From the NCBI GenBank assembly GCA_947503965.1, contig CANNFU010000001.1, positions 372,001-436,000 of the forward strand: 64,000 nucleotides of DNA, given 5' to 3'. The notes under the pieces were generated by a model. The model saw nothing but the letters and a program-made list of their open reading frames with translations. It was not told the DNA's origin and ran no database searches. The position numbers and the translations under genes are program-made. The stretch's first letter is position 1; each line of letters begins with the position of its first letter. This document shows, in pieces, positions 46,846 through 56,962 of the stretch. This stretch comes from an uncultured Paracoccaceae bacterium (lineage in GTDB: Bacteria > Pseudomonadota > Alphaproteobacteria > Rhodobacterales > Rhodobacteraceae).

Positions 46846-48054
46846 ATGCAGGACAAAGGCGAAGACCAGAACCACATCGAGGACGACGTGTCCCGATACT
46901 ATGGGGATAGAGCCGCCCCACGCGCCGGGACACGTGGCGATCCCCGCATGTGGGCAGCCTTCGGCCTGTTCTTCATCCTAGCGTTCGCCTTCGCTTCGTG
47001 GCTCCCGCGCCTGCCAGAATTGAAGCGCGAATTCGGTATGACCGAAGGGGATATCGGGTTTGTGCTGCTTGCGATGCCAGTGGCGCAGCTCTGCGTGATT
47101 CCATTAGTTGCCTTTGGTTCAGTCCGGCTGCGCCTTCGCACACTTAATCTCATCTGCATCACATGGCTGCTTGTCGCGATTGCATTAACCGGCCTTGCGA
47201 CCAGCCCCATTTCGCTCGCCGTCGTTGTATTCTTGATCGGCGCTGGCGCGGGGTCCACGGGTGTCGCCATCAACGCTGCCGGGTTTGCTGCAGAGGAGGC
47301 GATGGAGCGGCCCATCCTGTCGCGATGCCACGCGATGTATTCGGTGGGGCTCGCGACGGGTAGCTTGACCGCAGGCCTCATCGCCGCTGCGGGCGTGCCG
47401 ATCATCGTCCACCTCGCCTTGACCAACACTGCACTCTTGGTGGTCCTGCTGGTGATCGTCCGTGCCGTCGTGGATACGCGCAAGCCGGAGGATGATGCGC
47501 CCAAGTTCGCATGGCCCAAGGGCGCGCTCTTGATCCCTGGCCTGATTGCCATGGGGTGTCTGATGGCGGAAGGCGTGTCGGTGGATTGGTCGTCCATCTA
47601 TCTGGCTGAGGTGATTGATGCCCCAGCCGCATTGGTTGGAGCGGGCGTTGCGGCCTTCTCGGGCGCAATGGCGGTGATGCGGTTCGCGGGCGACTGGATT
47701 TCGGAACGCATGTCACCCCGTCTGATCGTGGGCGGCGGTGCCATGCTTAGCGCGGTTGGCTACGGCATCACCGCCATCGCACCGAACGCGCCTGTCGCCT
47801 TCGTGGGCCTCATCCTTGTGGGCTTCGGCCTCGCCCCAATCGTCCCGCTCGCCTTTCGGATCGCGGGCAAGCTCTCGCCCAATGCGCCGGGCGTAGGCGT
47901 GGCCGCCGTCTCGACCTTGGGCTACGCAGGCTTTCTCCTAGGACCGCCCCTTGTAGGGCTGGTGGCAGAAGCAAGCAGTCTGCGTTTGTCGCTAGGAGCA
48001 GTCGCGGGACTGCTTTTGATCGTGGCTATTCTCTCCCGTCGGCTACAAACATGA
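46846..48054 (+). CDS. MFS transporter
   Basis: Major-facilitator transporter of 402 residues with an N-terminal hydrophilic head of about 40 residues, then twelve predicted helices (first WAAFGLFFILAFAFASWLP). It resembles the YbjJ/FucP-type group. It is divergent from the LacI regulator and followed by a RidA-type gene 43 bases later, suggesting a small uptake or export operon. Substrate unknown. Confidence 0.9.
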   Translation: MQDKGEDQNHIEDDVSRYYGDRAAPRAGTRGDPRMWAAFGLFFILAFAFASWLPRLPELKREFGMTEGDIGFVLLAMPVAQLCVIPLVAFGSVRLRLRTLNLICITWLLVAIALTGLATSPISLAVVVFLIGAGAGSTGVAINAAGFAAEEAMERPILSRCHAMYSVGLATGSLTAGLIAAAGVPIIVHLALTNTALLVVLLVIVRAVVDTRKPEDDAPKFAWPKGALLIPGLIAMGCLMAEGVSVDWSSIYLAEVIDAPAALVGAGVAAFSGAMAVMRFAGDWISERMSPRLIVGGGAMLSAVGYGITAIAPNAPVAFVGLILVGFGLAPIVPLAFRIAGKLSPNAPGVGVAAVSTLGYAGFLLGPPLVGLVAEASSLRLSLGAVAGLLLIVAILSRRLQT

Positions 48055-48097
48055 ATGCCAGGGAATGCAAACTTCTGACAGAATGGACAGGCGACAT

Positions 48098-48481
48098 ATG
48101 GCGATAAAGCGGATCAATGCAGCGGATTGGGCCGGCGTCTTCGGTGCCTACGTTCAGGCGCTCGAAGTCAAAGACACCACCCGACGGGTTTACGTGAGTG
48201 GCCAGGCGCCCGTGCGACCGGGCGGCATACTTCCCGATACATTCAAAGAACAGGCTGAGGCTGTTTGGAACTGCATTCTAGCACAACTGCGGGCTGCTAA
48301 TATGGACGCTAAGAATATCGTTAAAGCCACCACGTTTCTTGTGGATCGCAAGTACCGAGATGAAAACCGCGACGTGCGAATGGAGATGCTAGGTGGCCAC
48401 ACCTTCGCGCTGACTGTTGTGCTGGCAGGGATGTTTGAGGATGGGTGGCTTCTTGAAATTGACGCCATTGCAAAGAAATAG
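48098..48481 (+). CDS. RidA/YjgF/Rid-family enamine/imine deaminase-like protein
   Basis: Protein of 127 residues in the RidA fold: VYVSGQAP, EQAEAVWNCILAQLRAANMDAKNIVKATTFLVDR. The conserved Arg that binds the substrate carboxylate, usually in the last strand region, is not obvious, so it may belong to a non-canonical RidA subgroup. The ATG at 48098 is chosen over starts 5 and 11 codons upstream. It follows the MFS gene. Confidence 0.85.
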   Translation: MAIKRINAADWAGVFGAYVQALEVKDTTRRVYVSGQAPVRPGGILPDTFKEQAEAVWNCILAQLRAANMDAKNIVKATTFLVDRKYRDENRDVRMEMLGGHTFALTVVLAGMFEDGWLLEIDAIAKK

Positions 48482-49313
48482 CCGCCAACAGTTTTTCAGA
48501 AGCCTTCATTGGCGCATCGGCAGCGAAAGTCGGCATCATCCCGCTCTTGAGACGTCGACCACGACCAAGATCGCGCAGGCGCAGCGAATGGCCGCTAAGC
48601 GGGCTGCGACCGCAGCATCTTGAGTGTCAGTCCAAGGACCGGAATGGGCCGTCCCTGCTTAGGGTTCTCGACCACCCTGCGGGATGTGCTGCGGTCGATC
48701 TAACGGCGGTAGAGAGCCCATTGCGGGCCTACCAATTTCTTGCTGCACGCGCTCGCAACGTAAGAATTGCCGCATGAGCGAGAGGTCTGGTTCCTCTGTG
48801 CAGCAAAAGAACCGGCCATTTATCCGGGCTGCGGCGAAGCTAACAGCGTAGACGACCCGGGTCGCGGAGCCCCGCTGCCGAATAGCTATCCAGTTGACGG
48901 CATTCCAAACAACTAGGTCTGTTCTGGGGGACGGAGGATACTGCAGATCAGTCAGAAACCCGGTCATAGCGATTGGATTGAGCCGAGCAGAACTTGCATG
49001 TATTGGCTTTGCCGACCAAATGCCGTCGAGATATACAACAACACCAATCGACTGCATCAATTGACTTCTCAATGTCGGTTCTATCACCGTCAGAAAAGTT
49101 TTGTGACAAACCTTTTGATGCAACAATTAAGCCGCCATGATTATCTGAGATTGCCACTGTGAAGAGCCAACCCGCGTTGTCTATCAGCAGTTTTGCATCG
49201 CGTTGCGCAGAGTAAATGTTCGATAGCTCCGTGATTGTAGATGACCGCAGCAGCGCGACCGTTGTTAGCTACGCCGCCTGATGCGCGACGACGGCAGATC
49301 GAAAGGAAAATTA
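48482..49313. other. Intergenic region with a possible decayed gene on the minus strand
   Basis: Minus-strand frames at 48948-49260 (TITELSNIYSAQRDAKLL, LIVASKGLSQNFSDGDRT) and 48659-49060 (GVVVYLDGIWSAKPIHASS) would join into one protein with a frameshift near 49050. No family is recognised. It might be a decayed regulator or sensor; otherwise nothing is seen before the HlyD gene. Confidence 0.3.
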
Positions 49314-50339
49314 ATGAACGTCAGAACGATCATGCTGATCGCATTGGCATGCCTTGGCTTGGGCTACTTCGGCTACACGCAGTATACTGCCAGTCAAAAC
49401 CAGTTGCCCGACGATATCGCTTTCGGGAACGGCCAGATTGAAGCCGTGCAGGTTGACGTTTCAACGCGGATTGGCGGACGCGTATCGGAAGTTCTGGTCG
49501 GAGAAGGTGATCTAGTAGAACCGGGACAGGTGCTTGCGCAGATCGACACCTCGCAATTGGAGGCACAACTTGCGCGCGCCCGCGCAGATGTGGCGAGCGC
49601 TGAAAGCACGGTTGCGGCGGCTGCGGCAACGATTGCGCAGAATGAAGCGCGTGTGGTCTTTGCTGAGCAGGAACTTGACCGTGCAAAAACGCTGAGGGAC
49701 CGAGGGACAACAACGCAAGAACAATTGGACACTCGGGTAAGCGAACACCTTGTCGCCGTAGCAAACCTTGAGTCCGCCAAGGCCAACCATATCGCACAGT
49801 TGCGCCGTGTTGATGCGGCTGCAGCACAGGTAGCCGAGATCCAGACGCAAATTGATGATGCAGTGTTGAAATCGACAGTGCGCGGACGCGTTCTGTACCG
49901 ATTGGCCGAACCTGGCGAAGTCATCAGCGGCGGCGGCAAGGTTCTGACAATCGTCGATTTGTCTGAAGTGTACATGGAATTCTTCTTGCCGTCGTCGCAA
50001 GCGCATATGGTCTCTATCGGTAGCGAAGCAAGGATCAAGCTTGACATCTTCGATTTCGCAGCGCCGGCCACCGTCAGTTTTGTCTCGCCGCAATCGCAGT
50101 TTTCGCCGCGGCAGGTTGAGGTTCTGGATGAACGGGAAAACCTGATGTTCCGTATTCGCGCGAGTGTGCCAGAAGATCTGGTGCAGGCCCGGATCAACGA
50201 GGTCAAAACAGGCATCAGGGGCGTGGCTTATGTGCGGCTTGGTCCGCCAACTGATGCGCCTTGGCCTGCCCAGCTGGCACTTCCGACCGAATTGCTGGAT
50301 TTGCTTGAGGCACAAGCCACCGGGACCGATGGGTCATGA
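49314..50339 (+). CDS. HlyD-type periplasmic adaptor protein
   Basis: Adaptor of 341 residues. One N-terminal membrane anchor, biotinyl-lipoyl domains split around a long coiled coil (about 90-190, rich in ALA/EAR heptads) and a beta-barrel region, as in RND/ABC export adaptors. AAAGGA precedes the ATG at 49314. Its stop overlaps the ABC gene start by four bases. It links the inner-membrane transporter to the outer-membrane NodT-type protein. Confidence 0.92.
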   Translation: MNVRTIMLIALACLGLGYFGYTQYTASQNQLPDDIAFGNGQIEAVQVDVSTRIGGRVSEVLVGEGDLVEPGQVLAQIDTSQLEAQLARARADVASAESTVAAAAATIAQNEARVVFAEQELDRAKTLRDRGTTTQEQLDTRVSEHLVAVANLESAKANHIAQLRRVDAAAAQVAEIQTQIDDAVLKSTVRGRVLYRLAEPGEVISGGGKVLTIVDLSEVYMEFFLPSSQAHMVSIGSEARIKLDIFDFAAPATVSFVSPQSQFSPRQVEVLDERENLMFRIRASVPEDLVQARINEVKTGIRGVAYVRLGPPTDAPWPAQLALPTELLDLLEAQATGTDGS

Positions 50340-53089
50340 CTGCCGGGGAGAGCGTTGCCAAGCTGTCCGGCATTACGCATCGCTATGGCAGTGTTACCGC
50401 GGTTGCTGACATCAGTCTTGAATTGCCTGCGGGCCAGATGGTTGGATTGCTTGGACCAGACGGTGTTGGCAAATCGACCTTGCTTGGCCTGATTTCAGGA
50501 TCACGGAAACTGCAGACAGGAACACTTGAATTGCTTGGTGGCGACATGCGAACTGCACAGTATCGCGCCCTGGCTGGGCCACGCATCGCTTATATGCCAC
50601 AGGGTTTGGGCAAGAACCTCTATCCAGAGCTGAGCATCGCGGAGAACTTGGATTTCTTCGGAAAGCTCTTCAGTCAGTCCCGGGCAGAGCGCACCGCCCG
50701 GATCGCGCATCTTACGGGAGCAACAGGTCTGGCGCCTTTTCTGAACCGTCCGGCTGGGAAGCTATCCGGCGGTATGAAGCAGAAGTTGGGACTGTGTTGT
50801 GCGTTAATCCACGACCCCGACTTTCTGATCCTTGATGAGCCTACAACGGGTGTCGATCCGCTATCCCGACGGCAGTTTTGGGAGTTGATTGACGCCATCA
50901 GATCAGAACGGCCCGGCATGAGCGTTCTGGTGTCCACCGCTTACATGGACGAGGCCGAGGCATTTGACTGGCTGGTCGCGATGGACGCAGGCAGTATTCT
51001 GGATGTGGGCACCCCTGACGCCCTGAAGAAACGGACCGGTGCGGCGGATCTGGAAACAGCATTTGTCAGGCTTTTGCCCGAAGGCAAGCGTGGCGATGCA
51101 ACGCAGACCGCCCCGCCGCCGCTGGAGGAGAAAGACACCACGCCAGTCATTGTCGCACGAAATCTGACACGCAAATTCGGCGATTTCGTCGCTGTTAACA
51201 ATGTGAGCTTCAAAATCCGAACTGGCGAAATCTTTGGTTTTCTGGGGTCGAACGGGTGCGGCAAGACGACCACCATGAAGATGCTCACCGGTCTTTTGCC
51301 GCCATCAGAAGGCAGCGCAGAGATTTTTGGCAACCCGGTGAACGCGAACGATTTGAATGTTCGTAAACGGGTCGGTTTCATGTCGCAGTCATTTTCGCTT
51401 TATGGCGAATTGACAGTCATGGAAAACCTCCGGCTTCATGCACGACTTTTTGACATGGCACCCGCAAAATACGCGCCCCGACTGACGCATCTGATTGATG
51501 CATTCGGATTGCAGGACCATGTCGATGCGCCAGCGGGCGAGTTGCCGCTTGGGATAAGGCAAAGGCTATCGTTAGCAGTCGCCATCGTACACGAACCCGA
51601 GATCCTGATTTTGGACGAGCCCACCTCTGGCGTTGATCCAGTGGCGCGTGATCGGTTCTGGGAGTTGCTGATTGATCTGTCACGCAACCAAAATGTTACG
51701 ATCTTCATCTCGACCCATTTTATGTCCGAAGCGATGCGCTGCGACCGGATATCACTGATGCACGCAGGTCGCGTGATGGTCTATGACACGCCCGAGAACC
51801 TGATCGAGACAAAGCAGGTCGAAACGCTCGAAGATGCGTTCATCAGCTATATGGAAGACGCGATCAACGAGATCGCGCCCATAAGTAAGGATATTGCTGA
51901 AACACCAGCGGCAATCGATAAAGAGTTCGGAGCAGTGAAAGCTGTTACGCACAAACGCAGTCGCTTTAGCCTGTCGCGCGCCCTTGCATACAGCTATCGC
52001 GAGACGATGGAAGTGCTGCGTGACCCGGTGCGTCTGCTCTTCGCATTTGCCGGCAGCCTTGTCCTTTTGCTGATCATGGCTTTCGGCATGAACCAGGACG
52101 TGGACGAGTTGACCTATGCCGTCCTCGACCATGACCAAAGCCCTGAAAGCCGTCAGTATCTGAACAACTTCTCAGGCTCACTTTACTTCATAGAAGAGCC
52201 ACAGCTTGTTAATCTGCACGATCTGGAAACCGAGTTGCGGAATAACACGATTTCGGTGGCATTGGAGATACCCCCGGGGTTTGGCCGCGACCTGCGGCGC
52301 GGTGATGCTGTTGAAGTTTTGGCGCGAATTGATGGCGCCAACCCATCACGCGCAGACACATTGGAAAGCTATGTCAACGGTGCACATGCTGACTTCGTGC
52401 CGCGGTGGGCTTTAGAGAACGGTGGGGATGCGCAAGCCGACGCAGCGGTCACGATTGAACCGCGGTTTGCCTACAATCCAACCTCCGATAGTTTGATGAC
52501 AATGGGGCCGGCAATCCCAGCGATGCTGCTAATGATGTTTCCGGCAATCCTGATGGCCGTTAGCATTGCCCGCGAGAAAGAGAACGGCACCATCACCAAT
52601 TTCTACGTCACGCCGACACGGCGAGCCGAGTATTTGTTTGGCAAGCAAGTGCCGTATCTAGGGATCGCGCTGATCAACTTCATACTTCTCAACTTGCTGG
52701 TCGTATTTGTCCTTCAGGTGCCTTTGAAGGGCAGCGTTGTTGCCCTTAGCCTTGGTGCGATCCTGTATGCCTTTGCAGCCACCGGTTATGGGCTGGTCAT
52801 TTCAACGCTAACGAATACCCAAGTGGCGGCCGTCTTTGCCGGCGCGCTCTTGTCGATGCTGCCCACGATGAGCTTTTCTGGTCTGATGCAGCCGGTATCC
52901 ACGTTGGAAGGCGGTGCCCAGATAATGGGAACGCTTTGGCCTACGACGTATTTTTTGCACCTGTCCGTCGGCACCTATACCAAGGGTTTGTCGATCACCG
53001 ATGTCAGATCGGACCTGATTGCACTCTGCCTGTTCTACCCTGTCTTCTTTGGAATTGCCCTTGCCACGTTAAAGAAGCAGGAGCGGTGA
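50336..53089 (+). CDS. RbbA-type double ATPase / ABC-2 permease fusion
   Basis: Protein of 917 residues: two nucleotide-binding domains then an ABC-2 permease domain. The first domain has Walker A GPDGVGKST and signature LSGGMKQKLG with Walker B LILDEPTTGVD; the second has GSNGCGKTT, a degenerate signature (LPLGIRQRLS) and LILDEPTSGVD. From about residue 545 the ABC-2 permease begins, with six hydrophobic segments. The layout matches RbbA/YhiH-type transporters paired with a HlyD adaptor. It overlaps both neighbours, so the unit is a three-gene export system. Confidence 0.92.
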   Translation: MTAGESVAKLSGITHRYGSVTAVADISLELPAGQMVGLLGPDGVGKSTLLGLISGSRKLQTGTLELLGGDMRTAQYRALAGPRIAYMPQGLGKNLYPELSIAENLDFFGKLFSQSRAERTARIAHLTGATGLAPFLNRPAGKLSGGMKQKLGLCCALIHDPDFLILDEPTTGVDPLSRRQFWELIDAIRSERPGMSVLVSTAYMDEAEAFDWLVAMDAGSILDVGTPDALKKRTGAADLETAFVRLLPEGKRGDATQTAPPPLEEKDTTPVIVARNLTRKFGDFVAVNNVSFKIRTGEIFGFLGSNGCGKTTTMKMLTGLLPPSEGSAEIFGNPVNANDLNVRKRVGFMSQSFSLYGELTVMENLRLHARLFDMAPAKYAPRLTHLIDAFGLQDHVDAPAGELPLGIRQRLSLAVAIVHEPEILILDEPTSGVDPVARDRFWELLIDLSRNQNVTIFISTHFMSEAMRCDRISLMHAGRVMVYDTPENLIETKQVETLEDAFISYMEDAINEIAPISKDIAETPAAIDKEFGAVKAVTHKRSRFSLSRALAYSYRETMEVLRDPVRLLFAFAGSLVLLLIMAFGMNQDVDELTYAVLDHDQSPESRQYLNNFSGSLYFIEEPQLVNLHDLETELRNNTISVALEIPPGFGRDLRRGDAVEVLARIDGANPSRADTLESYVNGAHADFVPRWALENGGDAQADAAVTIEPRFAYNPTSDSLMTMGPAIPAMLLMMFPAILMAVSIAREKENGTITNFYVTPTRRAEYLFGKQVPYLGIALINFILLNLLVVFVLQVPLKGSVVALSLGAILYAFAATGYGLVISTLTNTQVAAVFAGALLSMLPTMSFSGLMQPVSTLEGGAQIMGTLWPTTYFLHLSVGTYTKGLSITDVRSDLIALCLFYPVFFGIALATLKKQER

Positions 53090-54219
53090 TGATCGGCCAA
53101 CTTCATAACATCTTCTGGCTGGGTACAAAGGAACTGCGCAGTGTTCTGCGCGACAGTGTGATGCTGATCTTTATTATCTGGTCTTTCAGCCTCGGCATCA
53201 CAATGAAATCGGCAGCGGGCGGCGATACGGTCAACAACGCCTCTGTCGGCATTGTCGATCAGGATCTTTCCGGGCTGTCAGGTCGGATCGCAAATGCGTT
53301 GTTCCCACCATACTTTCAGGATCCCCGGATGATCGATGCGTCCGAGATCAACGCCGCGATGAACCGTGGTGATTTCATGTTTGTCGTTGTGATCCCGCCA
53401 AATTTCGAAGCCGACATCATCAAGGGCAATCCAGCAACAGTTCAGATCAACGCCGATGCTACAGCAGTCAGCCAGGCCGGGCTAGGCACCGGATACATCC
53501 AGAACATCGTCAATGATGAAGTGCAGCGGTTTGCTTCGGGTTCAGACGCGAGTGCCGAGCCTGCAACTATCAATTTGATCCAGAGACGACATTTCAATGC
53601 AGCCGGGATCGCGACCTGGTTTAACTCGATCGTGTCATTGCTGGATCAGTTGACGATGCTGACGATCATCCTGACCGGGGCCGCCCTGTTGCGCGAGCGT
53701 GAGCATGGCACAATTGAACACCTCATGGTGATGCCGCTGAACTCCTTCCAGATCGCCATGGCCAAGATCTGGGCCAATGGGCTGATCATTCTGGTGTGCT
53801 TTGTCGCTTCATTTGTTTTGTTGATCGAAGGATATCTCTCCGTACCATTATCCGGCTCATTCCTGTTGTTGATGGCCGGTACGGTCATCTATCTCTTTGC
53901 CGCCGCAGCGATTGGTTTGTTTCTGGGCACAATTTCCAAGTCGATGGCCCAGTTTGCGCTCTTGCTGATCATCACCATCTTTCCGATGCAAATGCTATCG
54001 GGTGGGATGGCACCTGCCGAAAGCCAACCTGATTTCATCCGTCCATTCACCTGGTTCTTGCCGTCGCGCCACTATATGTCATTCGGGCAGGCGATTGCGT
54101 TTCGCGGTGCCGGGCTGGACGTGGTGTGGCGTGATTTCCTGACGATCGCTGGATTGGGAGCCGCGTTCCTGGCGGCCAGCCTGTTGTTGTTTCGCAGATC
54201 TTTGTCGACTGAAAAATAG
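53089..54219 (+). CDS. ABC-2 type permease
   Basis: Inner-membrane protein of 376 residues with an N-terminal helix, a large periplasmic loop (about 45-195) and five or six C-terminal helices, the ABC-2/LptG-type export permease plan. The start at 53089 overlaps the previous stop by one base. It pairs with the permease half of the RbbA-like protein. Confidence 0.92.
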   Translation: MIGQLHNIFWLGTKELRSVLRDSVMLIFIIWSFSLGITMKSAAGGDTVNNASVGIVDQDLSGLSGRIANALFPPYFQDPRMIDASEINAAMNRGDFMFVVVIPPNFEADIIKGNPATVQINADATAVSQAGLGTGYIQNIVNDEVQRFASGSDASAEPATINLIQRRHFNAAGIATWFNSIVSLLDQLTMLTIILTGAALLREREHGTIEHLMVMPLNSFQIAMAKIWANGLIILVCFVASFVLLIEGYLSVPLSGSFLLLMAGTVIYLFAAAAIGLFLGTISKSMAQFALLLIITIFPMQMLSGGMAPAESQPDFIRPFTWFLPSRHYMSFGQAIAFRGAGLDVVWRDFLTIAGLGAAFLAASLLLFRRSLSTEK

Positions 54220-54338
54220 TAACTCTACAATCACGCGCTGCTCCCAAATTTGTCGAATTGTCTCTGGCAGAATTGATGTCGTTGTTGGGGGGTGTGGTTG
54301 TGTTAGCCCAGTTTGGAACAATCGGGAAACCAGCCTTC

Positions 54339-55763
54339 ATGCGCTTATACACCGCATTCTTTCTGCCATGGCTGCCGTTTGCTTTTGTTATCGGGTGCAC
54401 ACAAACCGCAACAGGCGTTAGCATGCCGATCACTGGTATTGAGACAACGGCTGCCTTCTCTGGTGGCGCTGCGGCCTCTGGGCAGGTGATCAGCGCAACA
54501 CGGTGGTGGACATCGCTCGGGTCAGCACAGCTTGATCAGATGGTCGAGACGTTCGAGAATGGCAATCCTGATCTGGCAGCCGCATCGCTTCGTGTCATCC
54601 AGCGCGAGATCGAGCTTTTGAACACGCGCGGTCAAAGATTACCGACGGGGTCAGTTACACAATCCAGTACAGTTACGTCGGCAACTGACTTGAACGGCAC
54701 ACGCGATACGTCAACGTCAGGTAATCTGACAGCAAACGTCGCATGGGAGGTCGATCTGTGGGGCCGCATTGCCGCAGAAGGCGATGGTGCATCAGCCCGG
54801 CTTCTTGCTGCCAGCTATGACCGTGATGCACTGGCCAATACTTTGATAGCCTCTCTGATCCGCAACTATATCGCTGCTGCCTTTGATCAGCGCCAAATCG
54901 CGGCAACGCGCCGTATCATCGCCAGCCGCGAGGCGACTTTGACCGTTGTGCGTGACCGGTTTGCAATCGGGGTTGAGGACACAACCGCTGGTACGGTCCA
55001 GTCCGCTGAGGAAAATCTGGCTGCCGCGCAGGCTGACCTGCCTGATCAGCAGTTATCACTGGTGCAGCATGTAAATCGGATTGATGTGCTGCTTGGTCGG
55101 GTCCCGGTCTCGCGCGACCGTTACGGGATTACCTTGCCCGAGAGACCGCCCGCGCGGTTAGATGGTACTGGCTTGCCCACCGATCTGTTGCGGCGGCGTC
55201 CAGATATCCGCGCGGCTGAGGCGCAGTTACGCGCCGCGAACGCGGACATCAGCGTGTCCATCGCTGACCGGTTTCCGTCGCTGACTTTGCGCGGAACTCT
55301 GCAGTCGAACGGCGATGATCTGGATACCATTTTGGACATCGACAACGTCATTGCTTCACTCGCGGCAGACCTAGCACTGACCGTCTTTGACGGCGGGCGA
55401 GGCAGTCGGCTGGTGGCGTTGCGACAGGCGCAGGCAGATGAACTGGCGCGGTCTTATGTTGCGACAGTGCTTGAAGCAGTGCTGGAAGTTGAGAATGCCC
55501 TTGCCGCAGAACGCTTGCTGCGTCAGCGCGCTGGACTACTACAGACTCGCCTGCAGGCTGCGCGGCAAGCCACCACGATTGCACGAGATCGCTATCAGCA
55601 AGGCACCGGAAGCTATCTAACGTTGCTGGACGCCAGCCGAAGCGAAGTGAACGCCGAAAACGCTTATCTGTTGGTGCAGCGCGACCGCTGGACCACGCAG
55701 GTCGATCTGATGCTGGCGCTCGGCGGGTCGTGGCTATCTGAAAATGGCGAGGTGACCCAATGA
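54339..55763 (+). CDS. NodT/TolC-type outer-membrane efflux lipoprotein
   Basis: Outer-membrane channel of 474 residues with a lipoprotein signal (FVIGCTQ). It has the NodT family's duplicated coiled coils and the DLLRRRPDIRAAEAQLRAANADI motif. The ATG at 54339 is chosen because a lipobox follows; the longer upstream frame has no signal. It overlaps the next adaptor by four bases, so it could serve both the ABC and RND pumps. Confidence 0.92.
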   Translation: MRLYTAFFLPWLPFAFVIGCTQTATGVSMPITGIETTAAFSGGAAASGQVISATRWWTSLGSAQLDQMVETFENGNPDLAAASLRVIQREIELLNTRGQRLPTGSVTQSSTVTSATDLNGTRDTSTSGNLTANVAWEVDLWGRIAAEGDGASARLLAASYDRDALANTLIASLIRNYIAAAFDQRQIAATRRIIASREATLTVVRDRFAIGVEDTTAGTVQSAEENLAAAQADLPDQQLSLVQHVNRIDVLLGRVPVSRDRYGITLPERPPARLDGTGLPTDLLRRRPDIRAAEAQLRAANADISVSIADRFPSLTLRGTLQSNGDDLDTILDIDNVIASLAADLALTVFDGGRGSRLVALRQAQADELARSYVATVLEAVLEVENALAAERLLRQRAGLLQTRLQAARQATTIARDRYQQGTGSYLTLLDASRSEVNAENAYLLVQRDRWTTQVDLMLALGGSWLSENGEVTQ

Positions 55764-56959
55764 CAAAACCCAAATCAACGGCCCGGCTGTTGTGGAACAC
55801 CGTTCTGGGCAGTGTTCAGCTTGGCCTTGTAGTCCTGACTGTCGGTGGTGCGATCTTTTTGGCAAACTACATGCAGGCAAACCAGCCAGAGCGTGTGCAG
55901 ATTGAAACCCGCACGTTCCTGCCAGCGGTGCAGACCGAAATTGTTGCCTTGAACCAACGGAAAATTACGTTGACGGCGACTGGCACGGTCGAGCCTTCTG
56001 TATATGTGAACCTGACCCCAGAGGTGTCCGGCGTTGTCTCAGAGGTCTTGCCGGGTTTGGGCAGCGGTGCCCGGTTTGCTGCCGGTGATATCCTGTTTCG
56101 CATTGATCCGCGTGATCTGGAGATCGAAGTCCAGCGCCGGGAGGCCGATCTGGCCTCAGCGCGAGCGTCTCTCGATATCGAACGCGCACAATCCACAAAT
56201 GCTGTGCGGGAATGGGAGGCTTATGGGCGAGGCGAGATTACCGATCTTGCGGCGCGCGGCCCGCAGGTTCGCTCAGCTGAAGCACAGGTCCTGTCCGCCG
56301 AGGCCGGATTAGAAACGGCACGGCTGAACCGCGAACGGGCCGGGTTTTCGCTGCCTTTCGACGGGCAGATTGTTGAGGTGTCGGTCGCACCCGGTCAAAA
56401 GGTGACATCGGGTCAAAGCTACGGGCGGGCGCATAGCTTTGACGCAGTCGAACTCCGCGTGTCGTTTCCGCCAGATGACTTGAGCGTGCTCGATCCAGTC
56501 ACGGGCACGGACGCGCAGGTATCTGCGGATGTTCTGGGCCGTACCGTCACGCTGCCGGGTGTTGTCAGCAGGCTGGATGGGGAGATCAGCCGTACAACCC
56601 GGCTTGCCACGCTCATCATCAGCATGGAACCGGCGCGCGTGGCCGAAGTTGGCCTGCTTCCCGGTGCCTTTGCAACCGTCACGCTGGTGGGACCTGAAAT
56701 TGCTGACGTTGCGACGGTGCCGAACGCAGCTCTGCAGGAGGACGATCAGCTATGGATGATCGTAGATGGTGTGCTGCGCATGACGCAGGAAGTCACGGTG
56801 GTGCAGCGCGGGCGCGAGACAACTCTGGTGACCGGCCTGCCTCATGGGGCCGAGATTGCAGTAGGCACAATTGCTGGTGCTGTTGATGGCATGAAGGTGC
56901 GCGCGATGCGACAGCCACAACAGAATACAATGACCCTGACCGAGCGGCAAAGGGACTGA
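55760..56959 (+). CDS. RND-type periplasmic adaptor (membrane fusion protein)
   Basis: Adaptor of 399 residues with one N-terminal membrane segment (LGLVVLTVGGAIFLANYMQ) and the lipoyl, hairpin and beta-barrel domains of RND adaptors (TGTVEPSVYVNLTPEVSGVV, FDGQIVEVSVAPGQKV). Its start overlaps the channel stop, and the pump gene follows four bases after its stop. Confidence 0.93.
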   Translation: MTKPKSTARLLWNTVLGSVQLGLVVLTVGGAIFLANYMQANQPERVQIETRTFLPAVQTEIVALNQRKITLTATGTVEPSVYVNLTPEVSGVVSEVLPGLGSGARFAAGDILFRIDPRDLEIEVQRREADLASARASLDIERAQSTNAVREWEAYGRGEITDLAARGPQVRSAEAQVLSAEAGLETARLNRERAGFSLPFDGQIVEVSVAPGQKVTSGQSYGRAHSFDAVELRVSFPPDDLSVLDPVTGTDAQVSADVLGRTVTLPGVVSRLDGEISRTTRLATLIISMEPARVAEVGLLPGAFATVTLVGPEIADVATVPNAALQEDDQLWMIVDGVLRMTQEVTVVQRGRETTLVTGLPHGAEIAVGTIAGAVDGMKVRAMRQPQQNTMTLTERQRD

Positions 56960-56962
56960 CCC

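Noticed and set aside
46899..47597. Long minus-strand open frame opposite the MFS gene
   Set aside because: It is a shadow of the transporter gene, with no domain and low-complexity composition.
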